A stretch of 64,000 nucleotides of DNA from Sphaerosporella brunnea (lineage: Eukaryota; Ascomycota; Pezizomycetes; Pezizales; Pyronemataceae), in the NCBI GenBank assembly GCA_008704415.1, contig VXIS01000158.1, positions 39,734 to 103,733 of the forward strand. Direction: 5' to 3'. The notes under the pieces are model-generated. The model saw nothing but the letters and a program-made list of their open reading frames with translations. It had not been told where the DNA came from and searched no databases. The translations under genes and the position numbers were made by a program. Shown here piece after piece: positions 44,200 through 53,944 of this stretch. The stretch's first letter is position 1, and every line of letters begins with the position of its first letter.

Positions 44200-45918
44200 A
44201 TGCGGGAAGTCAATTTCAGTATCCCTTCGGCGAACAAGGCCTCCGTCGGAATTACGACTGCCTTATATGATCGTCGAGCTTTGGATTGCACCTCGACGCT
44301 ACCTCTTATAAACTCGCTCAACCACCTCGCATACCTTACAGCTTCCTCCGCCCGCATTCGCGATATTCTTACTATCGACGGTGGCGTCGAAAGGCTGGTG
44401 GTCATACTGAAGGAGGGGCGGAGCAAGGATTTGATGAGTATGTGGAAGTGGAACTTGGCATTTCAATGCGTCGTGAACATAGGAGTTCGCGGTTCAGAGA
44501 TTGTGAGGACGAGGGTGGTAGAGGCAGACATGGTGCCGGTGATTGCGACTATACTCGACAACTACATTCAAGTTATGGACCGAGTAAACAAGCGTAATGC
44601 CGCGGTTGCCCACATTGCAAGAGCCAGGGAAAGGTCATCGTCGTTTGGAGTTCGTCGTTCGGCAGCACCCCAGGCCATCGCGATTCCTCCTCAGGTTACA
44701 AATGCACACAGCGGCCAGGCGGACCTTTTCACAGCCAACCAACGAACACACGCCGGTCAAGCCCCTCGTCAACAATCCCATGGACGACACCACCATCACA
44801 CACACCACCATCACCACCATCACCACCACCACGACAACCGTCAGATGCCGTACAACCACACCCCTACCGGATCACAGCCTGCTCCCACGATCAATACCGC
44901 TGTTGCACGCGATCTCGGGCTACAGCCCGTTCGGGATGTGGATCGGCTGCCATCCATGGCACCAGCAGGAGGACCCTCTCAGCCAGCATCTCCGACTACT
45001 CCTAACCCCCCGAACACCATCACACCCTCCTTCAATGACAGGATTGTTGGTCCTCAGACCGGACTGCCCTCCATCCGCCACCAACGATCAATATCAGGTG
45101 AATCTGATGATGGAAATTCGGACGACCGGACATCAGTTGCCAATCGGAATGAGCCAATTGTTGATATACAGAGTGGTGTGAACATGGAACGGGATTCCAT
45201 ATTGGGTTCTGCGGACGAACCGATGGCTCTTGCTCTACCGGAGTCCCAGGGCGAAGCAGAGACATTCAATATAACTCACCGGTCCCCGATCAATGGTAGT
45301 ATCATTGCGGGTGGACCTGCCACTCCTGTGCTGGGATTCTCTCCCAACCCACCTGCAGTTGCTAACCCGCCGCTCTCGCTTCAAATGCCGACTCGATACA
45401 TGGAGGGCCCGGTGGCGGTTATTCCTTCGATGCCACGGGAGGAGGATGTTCTCATGTCGCTACAACTCCTTGCTTATGTTTCAAAGTATTGCAACCTGCG
45501 AAGCTACTTCCAGAATTCCCACCTGGTGCCGCGACTTTCGATCGAGAGAGAACTCCGTCTGGAAAACAACTCCAAGCACCACCACATGTTCACAAATGCC
45601 TCGAAGTCAGAAGAGATTGAGGAATATTTGTTGCCGGACGACTTCAACATTTTCCCATTGGTGGAGAAATTTACCGTCCGACACCATCCACCGGACATGC
45701 AATACTGGGCCGGCGTTGTCATGAGGAACCTGTGTCGTAAGGATGAAAACAATGGAGGTATCCGGCAATGCGCATACTACGAGTGCGGAAAATGGGAGGA
45801 ATATACACGTCAATTTGCAAAGTGCCGGCGGTGCAGACGGACCAAGTATTGCAGCAAGGAATGTCAGAAGAGTGCCTGGGTTTACCACCGACACTGGTGT
45901 GTGGCCGCTCAGCAATGA
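44200..45918 (+). CDS. samB: SamB/Mub1-type MYND zinc-finger protein (572 aa)
   Basis: In Aspergillus samB affects nuclear distribution and septation; yeast Mub1 is a partner of the ubiquitin ligase Ubr2 in Rpn4 turnover. The start MREVNFSIPSANKASVGI was preferred over ATG 44164 because it matches the family N-terminus. Residues 1-140 form a conserved helical region (ALDCTSTLPLINSLNHLAYL, RTRVVEADMVPVIATIL). The middle is disordered, with a His-rich tract (about 14 His around residue 195-210) and Pro/Ser-rich sequence. A second conserved block (DVLMSLQLLAYVSKYCNLR, FNIFPLVEKFTVR, YWAGVVMRNLCRKD) precedes the C-terminal MYND finger CAYYECGKWEEYTRQFAKCRRCRRTKYCSKECQ...HRHWC (Cys/His residues complete). 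Single coding exon. The 5' flank is long and pyrimidine-rich. Confidence 0.9.
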   Translation: MREVNFSIPSANKASVGITTALYDRRALDCTSTLPLINSLNHLAYLTASSARIRDILTIDGGVERLVVILKEGRSKDLMSMWKWNLAFQCVVNIGVRGSEIVRTRVVEADMVPVIATILDNYIQVMDRVNKRNAAVAHIARARERSSSFGVRRSAAPQAIAIPPQVTNAHSGQADLFTANQRTHAGQAPRQQSHGRHHHHTHHHHHHHHHHDNRQMPYNHTPTGSQPAPTINTAVARDLGLQPVRDVDRLPSMAPAGGPSQPASPTTPNPPNTITPSFNDRIVGPQTGLPSIRHQRSISGESDDGNSDDRTSVANRNEPIVDIQSGVNMERDSILGSADEPMALALPESQGEAETFNITHRSPINGSIIAGGPATPVLGFSPNPPAVANPPLSLQMPTRYMEGPVAVIPSMPREEDVLMSLQLLAYVSKYCNLRSYFQNSHLVPRLSIERELRLENNSKHHHMFTNASKSEEIEEYLLPDDFNIFPLVEKFTVRHHPPDMQYWAGVVMRNLCRKDENNGGIRQCAYYECGKWEEYTRQFAKCRRCRRTKYCSKECQKSAWVYHRHWCVAAQQ

Positions 45919-46982
45919 TACCGACGTCTCAATTGGGACGCAGCTTGTTCTTGCATCTACCCCCCTCCCCCCCTTTTTTTTATTTGTCTTTTTTTCCGGC
46001 GCTTTATGGTAGGGTTTTTTTGATTTATTTTTGCTTCGCTTTCAACTCTGGCTTTTGCTGTACATTCTTACGGATTCCCACTATTTGCTTTCATTGGTAC
46101 GGCCACAGTTTTGATGAGCCGAAGAAACGGATTTCCTTATATGCATTGAAGGTTGTTGAGAGCCGGGACATGGGCTCTTAGCTTATTATCGGGTGTGTAG
46201 CATCTCTGGTTATTGTTTTATTTTTTCTTGCGTATATCTCTTGCCCCGGATTGCTGCAGTTCTTCTTGGTTACATGCCAGGCCTTTTGCTTTCCTCTTTT
46301 CGATTTTCATTTTTTTTGTTGACGGCCGGCTCTCTGCTTCCAGTTCAAAAAAGCTGCTCTGATGCACTTTTCTTGGTCAGAAACCCATCTTGTGTCTACC
46401 CTACCCCTCTTGTTGTTGCTTAGGAGACTTTTGTACTCTGTGTTCCTCTCCTCCCTACGAGCTTTCACTTTCATATGTTATATAATTCGGTGGATTGCGG
46501 GCTTGGAGCTTCATCTTTTTTATTGTTTTGAGGATTGGTGAAATGGGGCATCGTTCGGAAGTGGACAGAGGATATCAGGAGAGGTTGGGAGGAGTGGTGA
46601 ACTCACTGCGCGCATGTTGTCAATTTATGAGCCAGACACATGGTGGTCGACGCGCGCTTTCCCTCCTGTGGTTGGACAATGGCATGCATGTGCCGTGTGA
46701 CCAGTGCCGTGGTTTTGCTGCTGATTGCATTTTTTTTGTGGGCGGACGGTTGGAAATGTCAGCGTATGGAGCGTTGTTAGTATCAATCGCACAATGGCCA
46801 GCTATTCCTTCACTCTGGATTCTCTCGTGGTTGATGCAGCGGAAAGCGATGAGCATGACTTGGTGATCCGCCAAGAAGCATGTGCTTGTTCTGGATTCCA
46901 AAAAGTTAGCAGGTTTCACACACACAACCCCCACACAACACACACACACCCTCTCTGTCGCTCTCGAACTGCTCCCGCATCC
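45919..46982. other. Intergenic between samB and pus4
   Basis: T-rich samB 3' UTR (45960-46400) then the pus4 promoter. A CA-rich microsatellite (46917-46952) sits about 30-65 bp before the pus4 ATG, probably in its 5' UTR. Confidence 0.6.
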
Positions 46983-48340
46983 ATGCGCCTCACGGCCCAT
47001 CTTCTCAATTCAGCACCATCTGCGACCCGCAAAGCCCTCAACTACATTGTCAGTAGTCGCTACCGCAAATTCGCCAACCGACCGCCGACTGAAAAAGACG
47101 TCGACGACTACATCAAGCCCACATTCAGAATGCCCGAAACAACAACGCAGCCGCTGGAAGGGCTCCTCGCCATTAACAAGCCCACCGGAATCTCTTCGGC
47201 CGAAGCGCTTCGTAGACTTCAACAAATCTTCAAGCGCTCAAGCATATTTGCTGAGACCCTTAATGCCGAAAAACAGCGCCGCGAAGCTGAAAATCGCCAT
47301 CAACCTTGGCGCAAAAAGCAGAACAAAAAAAATGCGGTCAAGATTGGACATGGCGGCACGCTGGACCCTATGGCTAGCGGTGTCCTCATCGCCGGGATTG
47401 GCGCTGGCACAAAGAGGCTGCAGGACTTTTTGAACTGCACCAAGACCTATGAGGCGGTGGCCATGTTCGGTGCTGGCACGGACACATACGACTCGGAGGG
47501 GAAAGTGACGAGCTGGGCCAAGTGGGAGGACATCACCAAGGAGAAGATTGAGGAGGCGCTGGGACAGTTCCGTGGGGATATCTTGCAGAAGCCGCCGATG
47601 TTTGTTTTTCCGCTTCCATCATGACCTCTGCCTTTGCTGCGCGGGGACTTATGTGGTGAAATAGTTACTCGGCCCTCCACATGAACGGCAAGCGGCTGTA
47701 CGAATATGCGCGCGAGGGCAAGCCGCTGCCTGTTGAGATCAAGGCCAGACCCGTCTCCACCCTCAGCCTGGAGTTGGTAGATTTCACCCATGAGCACGAC
47801 TACAAGTATCCCGAAGATGCGCCGCAGGAAGAGAAAGATACCGTTGCAGCGCTCGAGAAGCAACTCGAAGGCGAGAAAGGCGAAAGCTCTATCGTCGCCG
47901 CTACCCGCTCGCCGGAGGTTGGTGAGAAGCGCCCACGTTCCGCCAGCGCACAGGGAGGGGATGAAAGCACAACCAAAAAGCAAAAGACCGATGAAGATGC
48001 CGCCATCCCAGCTGCAGAGACCGAAACCACTCCCGCGACCGTTAAGACTGAGGCCGCCACACCAGCCGTCGACACCGAGGCCTTCAAGAAGCCCTGCATC
48101 GCTACCTTCCGCCTGACGGTCACCTCCGGCTTCTACGTGCGCTCTTTCATCCACGACATCGGCAAAGCGCTGGGCTCCGAGGCACACATGGTGAAGCTGG
48201 TGCGCACCCGCCAGGCAGACTTTGAGCTCGGAAACGATAACGTTCTGGAGTGGAGAGAGCTGATGGACCAGCCTGAGGAGGTGTGGGGACCCAAGGTGGA
48301 GGGCATGTTGAGGAAGTGGGCGCAGGAACAGAAGAAGTAG
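46983..48340 (+). CDS. pus4: tRNA pseudouridine-55 synthase Pus4 (TruB family, 430 aa)
   Basis: Converts U55 to pseudouridine in the T-loop of tRNAs, in nucleus and mitochondria. Exons 46983-47599 and 47665-48340; intron 47600-47664 (65 bp) joins KPP to IYSALHMNGKRLYEYAR, the TruB motif II region. Motif I is LLAINKPTGISS. The catalytic motif GHGGTLDPMASGVL (Asp essential) is at about residues 121-134, followed by Y-E-A-V-A-M-F-G. The C-terminal motif RLTVTSGFYVRSFIHDIG is present. A Ser/Ala/Glu/Lys-rich insert of about 90 residues (47800-48085) precedes the last motif, as in other fungal Pus4 proteins. The first 30 residues are Arg-rich and free of acidic residues (MRLTAHLLNSAPSATRKALN), consistent with a mitochondrial presequence; a later Met (MPETTTQP) could give a nuclear form. 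Confidence 0.93.
47600..47664 (+). other. Intron of pus4 (65 bp)
   Basis: GTTTGT...AATAG; removal restores PPIYSALHMNGK. The unspliced frame stops at 47622. Confidence 0.85.
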
Positions 48341-50465
48341 ACGGGTTTAGACAGTGTGATGAAAAATATCTGGAAGGGTTTGGCTGGTGTTCTTACGGTT
48401 TGTGCGGCTCCTGTATCTGTACTATACATTATCACGAAAATTGGTAGCCTGGAAACACTCATTTCACGGAATTGGTTTCTGGAAATGGAAGCATGGTTGT
48501 CCCTTTTTTTTAATCGAGTGATTTGTTCTGATCACAAACCCAGCCTCTTCCATGAAAGTTTCGACAAGGCTAGACCCTCCAGGCTTCCGTTCCAGCATCC
48601 AAAGACAGAATCTTACCTTTTGCTTCGCAAAGGTCTTCTAATGTTGAGAACGCTTGCGTTCGGAATCACTGCTCAAGCCCCACCATCCTTCGTGGCCAAG
48701 AGAATTGGGACAAAAGGGGTCTCGAGGCCCATTTTGCTTGGAGAAAGAATTGCACCAATTCTCCCTAATTTGCTTCAGTTCTAAAATCGTGAAGCCACAA
48801 AATGAAATAGTTGTAAGTCTACTCAGTGTCAGGGAAGATTCGAGTGATATGCAGTGAGGCTACAACCTACCCCCCCCCTACTTGCAGTCGTCATTCGTTG
48901 TTGTCGCTGCACATCCCTCCACTCTTTCACCCAACAACGGTTTTTTCTTGAACTCAATGACGCTTCACCTCAACACCACCAATTCAATTTGGGGACCCAC
49001 AATCCTCCAACTTTGCATTCTTCTCCATATTCTGTATCCCATTTAGGAGGGCTATCGAATTCAAGAAGTTGAATTGCTCCTTATTCTAACCCGCTACATT
49101 TCTTTCTTTCTTCATATCACTGCATCTACTGCTGTATTATCACGGGTAAAAAAGACCTCCCTAGCCATTTCTCCATATCCCTAATTGAATTCAGTGATAG
49201 TTCTGCCTCCAACAGCCCCTTTCAAGTCAGAGAAAACGGGATGATTTTCAACCGAGCAATGAACAACCACATTGAAAGCGCTCGCCAGTGGCTACCCTGG
49301 CGATGGAGAGATGGGTTCGCTTCCCAGATACCAAGGTTTCCTTGCCGAAAAGGAAGTTCATGTTTTCCTTCCGAGTGAGTAGTCTCCAGGTCTAGAGTTC
49401 TACAGTTTGTGATTAAGTCTCAAGCTCACTAAAAAAATTTCGATAGAATTACTGGCCGAAGTAGAGGAGTTCCTCTCAGCAAGGGGGGGCGGCGAAAATT
49501 GAAGAAGAGGCTCGAGCAGAGCGGACAGTGGGTATATGGCTGATATGTCTCGTATCCAAGCAAGTAAGTATCCATACCTCAAGATTGAAGATCGTTCTCT
49601 AACTATGCGTTGAGATGGTTTCTTTCGGCTGAATTGGATGAGTTCATCGAGTATCTTCTGGATGGATTCACCGCCTACCTCCTCCACCAGAACCCAGGAT
49701 TCCCACAAAAAAGACTGATATTGTGGACGCTTTCATGGTCCAACCACCACCAACCAGAGGCTCTACGGAAAAGCACGTGTTCACCGCCACAAGACTGCAA
49801 CCACGGTTTCCCATGGACACACCGCCAGAGGTAGTGTAAGTGTTGATAATATCATTCCTAAATGATCCATCTAGATGGTACTAACACGGCACTACACAAA
49901 AGGTCCCTTATAGCTGCGACCAAAGATGCAACGTCGGCCGTCTTATTCTATACGAAATACCGAGAAGGAGTTGGAAGACGAGGACTTTGATGTTGACAAA
50001 ACAATGCGTGGTTTTCTTTACTATTACTAACCGCTGGGCATTTCATACTATATCGCCTGCAGGGCTTTTTGTATGCCGAGAAGGATTTGGATGATGAGGA
50101 CCTTGATCTTGACATTGGGGTTTTAAAAAATGCGTGGTTATTTGCAAGGTGCCTGGTGTTTTGTAGATGCACACTCATATGAAGGAATATTTTTGTTGAC
50201 TGTAAATCAGTTCCATCTTTCTCCCGTGAAGAAAACCTCAAATGGCAAAGACCCACCATATCCCCAAACCAAGCGGCAACAAGAAGACTTGTGTTGGCGG
50301 TTATAATACATTAGCAATGATACAAAACAAAATAAAAAAATTAAAAATTAAAAAATTAAGAATTTGATGCATGTTCCCTCATATGCACCCAGCTAAGAAG
50401 AGAGAAGATGCCATGACGCCATGCCCAGGGAAAAAAGCAAGAAAGGATCAATACGCCCAACCCCT
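48341..50465. other. Gene-poor spacer with a degenerate acidic-peptide duplication
   Basis: No gene recognised. Two similar segments at about 49955-50017 and 50072-50148 would both read EK(E/D)LxDEDxDxD on the plus strand and share an ATGCGTGGTT tail, so they are a diverged tandem duplication, perhaps of a lost coding sequence. Confidence 0.5.
49955..50148 (+). repeat. Diverged tandem duplication (about 117-bp period)
   Basis: CCGAGAAGGA(G/T)TTGGA.GA.GAGGAC recurs twice with a shared downstream AATGCGTGGTT. Both copies could encode an acidic peptide, but frames are not continuous. Confidence 0.55.
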
Positions 50466-51931
50466 TTACTCCTCAAAGATGTGCAAATCCTTTCCCTCCT
50501 TCCTAGCCTTCTCCCTCCACTCGTCAAACAATTTCTCCTCAGCCTCAGCCTTTTGCTTGAGTATGTCGACCTCATCGCCGCCGGGCACGCTCCATCCGGG
50601 GGTTTCATGCGCCAGGTCAAGCTTCCTGAGAGCCGCCATCCACTCCGCCTGCGCACTTCCCATATCCGGGCTGAACTCGATGGGGATGATGGGGTTGAGC
50701 TCACCACCCTCTCCACCATCACCATCAACGGCTTCTCCAGCGCGGAGCTTTGCAGCCTTCTCGTCCAGATCGCGGGCTTTCTTGAAGTACTTGAAGATCA
50801 GGGGGAGGATGGCAGGCACGACTTCGGAGGAGGAGGAGGTGATGCCGCTCGAAAACATGGCCACGGCCATCTGCATGTTCGGGTCCAGATAGGTACCGAT
50901 AGGGTCGGCATGGAGGATGTAGTTTCTGCAACGCTTGCGGATGAAGTCGCGGAGGCTCGTGGAGTCGAATTCCTCGATGCTGTGGCCGGTTTCCGCAAGG
51001 ACTCCCGCGTTGACGTTGTTCTTCCAATAGTCCCAGTCCTGCGCGAAGGCGTTCAGGAGCGCAGAGGACGAGTAACCGGTGGCTACAAAGTCGAGTTTTG
51101 CATCCTTTGGCATGCGCTCCTTGAGGTACTTGAGCACGCTGGCCAAGTGCGCTTCGGGATCCTCGTGGCCGGGGATGACATGTTCCTGAGAGTCCAGGAT
51201 GGCGCCAGAAAAGCTTTGCTTCAGGTTGAGCTCACGCGCCCTATAGTTCGAAAGCGTGACCGCAGACTGAGTGCTAGCGTCCCAGTAGAGGGTGGCTGGG
51301 TTGGCGATGACCACTGCGTCGTAGTCCGCCGCAAATGCAGATTTGACAAACGCTTCCATGCACCCGTGGCCTATGTGCTTGTCCACTATGTGACGGAAAC
51401 AGTGGATCCCCAGTCCCGAGCTCTCGGAATCCGGTGCGATCAGGATGATGCGTTTGGCCGTGGAAATGCCCGGAGAGGTGAGGATCTTGACATGTTTTTC
51501 CGCGGAGGCATCCGGGAGGCACACGGGGTTTATGTCGAGCTCCGCGAGACGAAGGAGCGCGACGCGGCGCATGCACTCTAGAAGTTGGATCCATCAGTAG
51601 AGAAGACATCTAGCAGCTGAGAAAAATATACCGTTCACAGCTTCGCCGCGACGCCGATTCATGCGCTCGTTGTGCCGGCGCACATCCATCGAGGACGCCT
51701 TGCCATAGTGATAGTAGACAAAGGGCTCATCCGGCTTCTCAATCTGACGGAGCTGGTCAGCTTGAGGGTGGATGAAAAGTCTGCCATTCAGTTAATCAGG
51801 TGCATCGTTGGGAAACGTGGGGGATGGTAGAGCCGCATGATGTCACACGAAGCAGGAACGTACCCAAGGGCCTGGAGATCAGCCGGGAAATCGGGGAGTT
51901 TAGTCTGGGGCTTCGGCTTGCGGCGGTACAT
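50466..51931 (-). CDS. Arb2-domain protein (442 aa)
   Basis: Arb2-type proteins include fission-yeast Arb2, part of the Argonaute siRNA chaperone complex, and the C-terminal domain of fungal Hda1 deacetylases; the fold is hydrolase-like. Exons 51864-51931, 51632-51780 and 50466-51577; introns 51781-51863 (83 bp) and 51578-51631 (54 bp). ATG 51931 opens MYRRKPKPQTKLPDFPADLQ. The domain begins FIHPQADQLRQIEKPDEPFVYYHYG (exon 2), continues RRVALLRLAELDI and RIILIAPDSESSGLG, then GCMEAFVKSAFAADYDAVVIANP, KLDFVATGYSSSALL and HSIEEF...FIRKRCRNYILHADPIGTYL. The C-terminus is charged. Assignment rests on the overall motif string. Whether it works in RNA silencing here cannot be told from this window. 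Confidence 0.75.
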
Positions 51932-52360
51932 GATAGATGTGGATTGGGTGTTGCTGTTCCGGTGAGAATGGTAAGTAGAAGAAGGGAAAGGAGAGAAGAG
52001 AAAAAAAAGGAGGTGCAATGTTTGTTATTTGGTGGTTGAGTGCAGTTTTCAGGGTTGTGAAGATGGCTGTATTCTTTGAGGGCTTCACTGCTTATCATCT
52101 GGTGACCCATCTCCGTGGGTTGGTATGTAACCTCACTCAATGCTTTTTGACTGGCATCACTCTGACGCAAAGAACTTGTGTAGAGTAGTTTGATACTAAA
52201 CAAACCAACCATATATACTATGTAGAAGTAAATCGAGACTCCCAACGCCGCCCATATACCCTCAGAAAATGCACAGAAAACACGGCTTTATAACAGCCCG
52301 CTATCAAAGCCAGAAATAAGAGAGAGAGAAAAAAAAGACGATTTTTTGCAATGCAGCACG
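51932..52360. other. Intergenic between Arb2-domain and PAPS reductase genes
   Basis: About 430 bp containing the Arb2-gene promoter and the 3' UTR of the PAPS reductase gene (same strand). No other feature seen. Confidence 0.5.
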
Positions 52361-53399
52361 CTACACGGCGACTTCGAACGTCTGTTGCTGCTCAATCTCA
52401 AACTTCTTGAGCGCTTGGGAGAGGGCCTCCTCTTGCTGCTGCATCTCGAGTTGCCGCAGATACTCGGCGTACTGAGATCGCTTGTTGTGGATCCCGCACT
52501 CGGTCTTGTCCTGTCCCTTCCATCTGCCAGCACGCTCGTCCTCGCCCTCCTTGACAGGCCTAAAAAGCAAACGGTCAGCACACGATGTCTAATCCGGGCC
52601 GGGAATTCGGTAACATACTGTGTGCTATGCCGGTCACCGACACTCTTGTAGCCCTTGTCCAGCAGAGTGTTGTAGGGCACATTGTGCTTGTCAATGTACT
52701 CCTTGACCTGCTTGAAGGACCAGTTGGCCAGCGGGTTGACTTTGATCAATCCAGCATCGTCCACCTCCACAATATCCAAGTCACCACGCTTTCCTCCCTG
52801 ACTTCTGCGACGTCCAGTCAAGACGGCTCTGACCTCAAGCTCACGGTATGCGCGCTCGGCGGGCTCTACCTTAGCCAGGTAGTCGTAGTAGTTGTCATTG
52901 GTCTCCCAGAGGCGCTCACCGTGGAGCTTCTCAAAGTCATCAGCGGTCTCGCAGTCCTTAGGCTTGAAAACGTGAAGGTCGACGCTGGGGTATCTCCTCT
53001 TAACACGGTCGACGAGTTCGAGGGTCTCCTTGAAGTGGTAAAGGGTGTCAAGGAAGATGAGGTCGACGGGCTTGTTGGGCGAGAGTTTGGACAGAATGTC
53101 GACGGTAACCAGACCACTCAGGCCAAACGCCGTAGTTTGGTACAGGTTGGGCAGGGTCCAAAGGCACCACTGAAGGATAGCTGCATACGGCTGTTAATGA
53201 GATTTCGTGTAACAGTGTCGTGTGAGCACTTGCCTTCGGGCTCAAGTTCCGCCAGCTGAGCATTGATGTACTTCAGATGAGGAGGGGTGAAGTAGATTGT
53301 CTGCAAACTTCCCACACTGTTGGATCCAACGGAATCATATCCAGACTCCGCATCGTTGTGGGTTTCTTCCGAGAGGGAACGTCTTAGCTCAGTAGACAT
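52361..53399 (-). CDS. Phosphoadenosine phosphosulfate (PAPS) reductase, 308 aa
   Basis: Reduces PAPS to sulfite with thioredoxin in sulfate assimilation (yeast MET16, Aspergillus sA). Exons 53234-53399, 52619-53180 and 52361-52559. Conserved stretches: AILQWCLWTLPNLYQTTAFGLSG, VDLIFLDTLYHFKETLELV, AVLTGRRRSQGGKRGDL, IKVNPLANWSFKQVKEYID, VPYNTLLDKGYKSVGD, and the redox-active Cys in KTECGIH near the C-terminus. The length is normal for the fungal enzyme. Intron 2 (52560-52618) is GT..AG. Intron 1 (53181-53233) starts GCAAGT and must be a GC-AG intron, because only that junction yields the conserved AILQWC. No Met4/MetR-type site was obvious in the 5' flank on inspection. Confidence 0.93.
53181..53233 (-). 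other. GC-AG intron in PAPS reductase gene (53 bp)
   Basis: Donor GAAG|GCAAGT, acceptor ATGCAG. The alternative GT two bases downstream breaks the conserved frame. Confidence 0.8.
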
Positions 53400-53944
53400 A
53401 TTGTTTGGTATTGTTGCTCGATGTGTTGAACAGCCTTCAAATTCCGTTGAGATGTCCTGACAATGGAGGTAGGTACCTATTTAAGTAGGTATGTATGTCT
53501 GAGATTGGCGTAAAAAACAGATGGATTGAAGAAGCTGGGCTGAGATGGCTGGCAAGGAGAGAAGAGGCGATTCGGAGAGCAAGTATATGAAGCGGGTAGC
53601 AACGATATGTAAGCGGGTATCTCGGTCAACGGGAGAAGCAGGCACCAAGAGGATTTGTTGTTGACAAGGTCTATGGAATCATAGAGAGATGGTATTGCGC
53701 CATTTGCGCTAAGCCGCTTTGGTTCGATCTGCGCAACTTTTCAATCCCGTCAGATCTGCGAGAAGCAACTGCGAAGCGAGGGAAGACCCGGAGCAGTGAC
53801 AAATAAGAGGCGTGGAACCCCAAAGAAGGAGCAGTGGTGTATTTTGGCCGCAGGATAGCGTGCTCCAGGTCTTGAGACCGAGAGAAAGGGCACAAACCAC
53901 CAAGGAATCTGCGATGCACAAGAAAAGATCACACCTACGTTCTT
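53400..53944. other. Intergenic between PAPS reductase and UFL1-like gene
   Basis: Promoter region of the PAPS reductase gene and 3' UTR of the next minus-strand gene. TAGGTA repeats at 53467-53495 (GGTAGGTACCTATTTAAGTAGGTATGTATG) include a short inverted repeat. No gene seen. Confidence 0.5.

Noticed and set aside
47447..48187. 246-codon minus-strand open frame over pus4
   Set aside because: Antisense shadow of the Pus4 coding sequence, which carries all TruB motifs.
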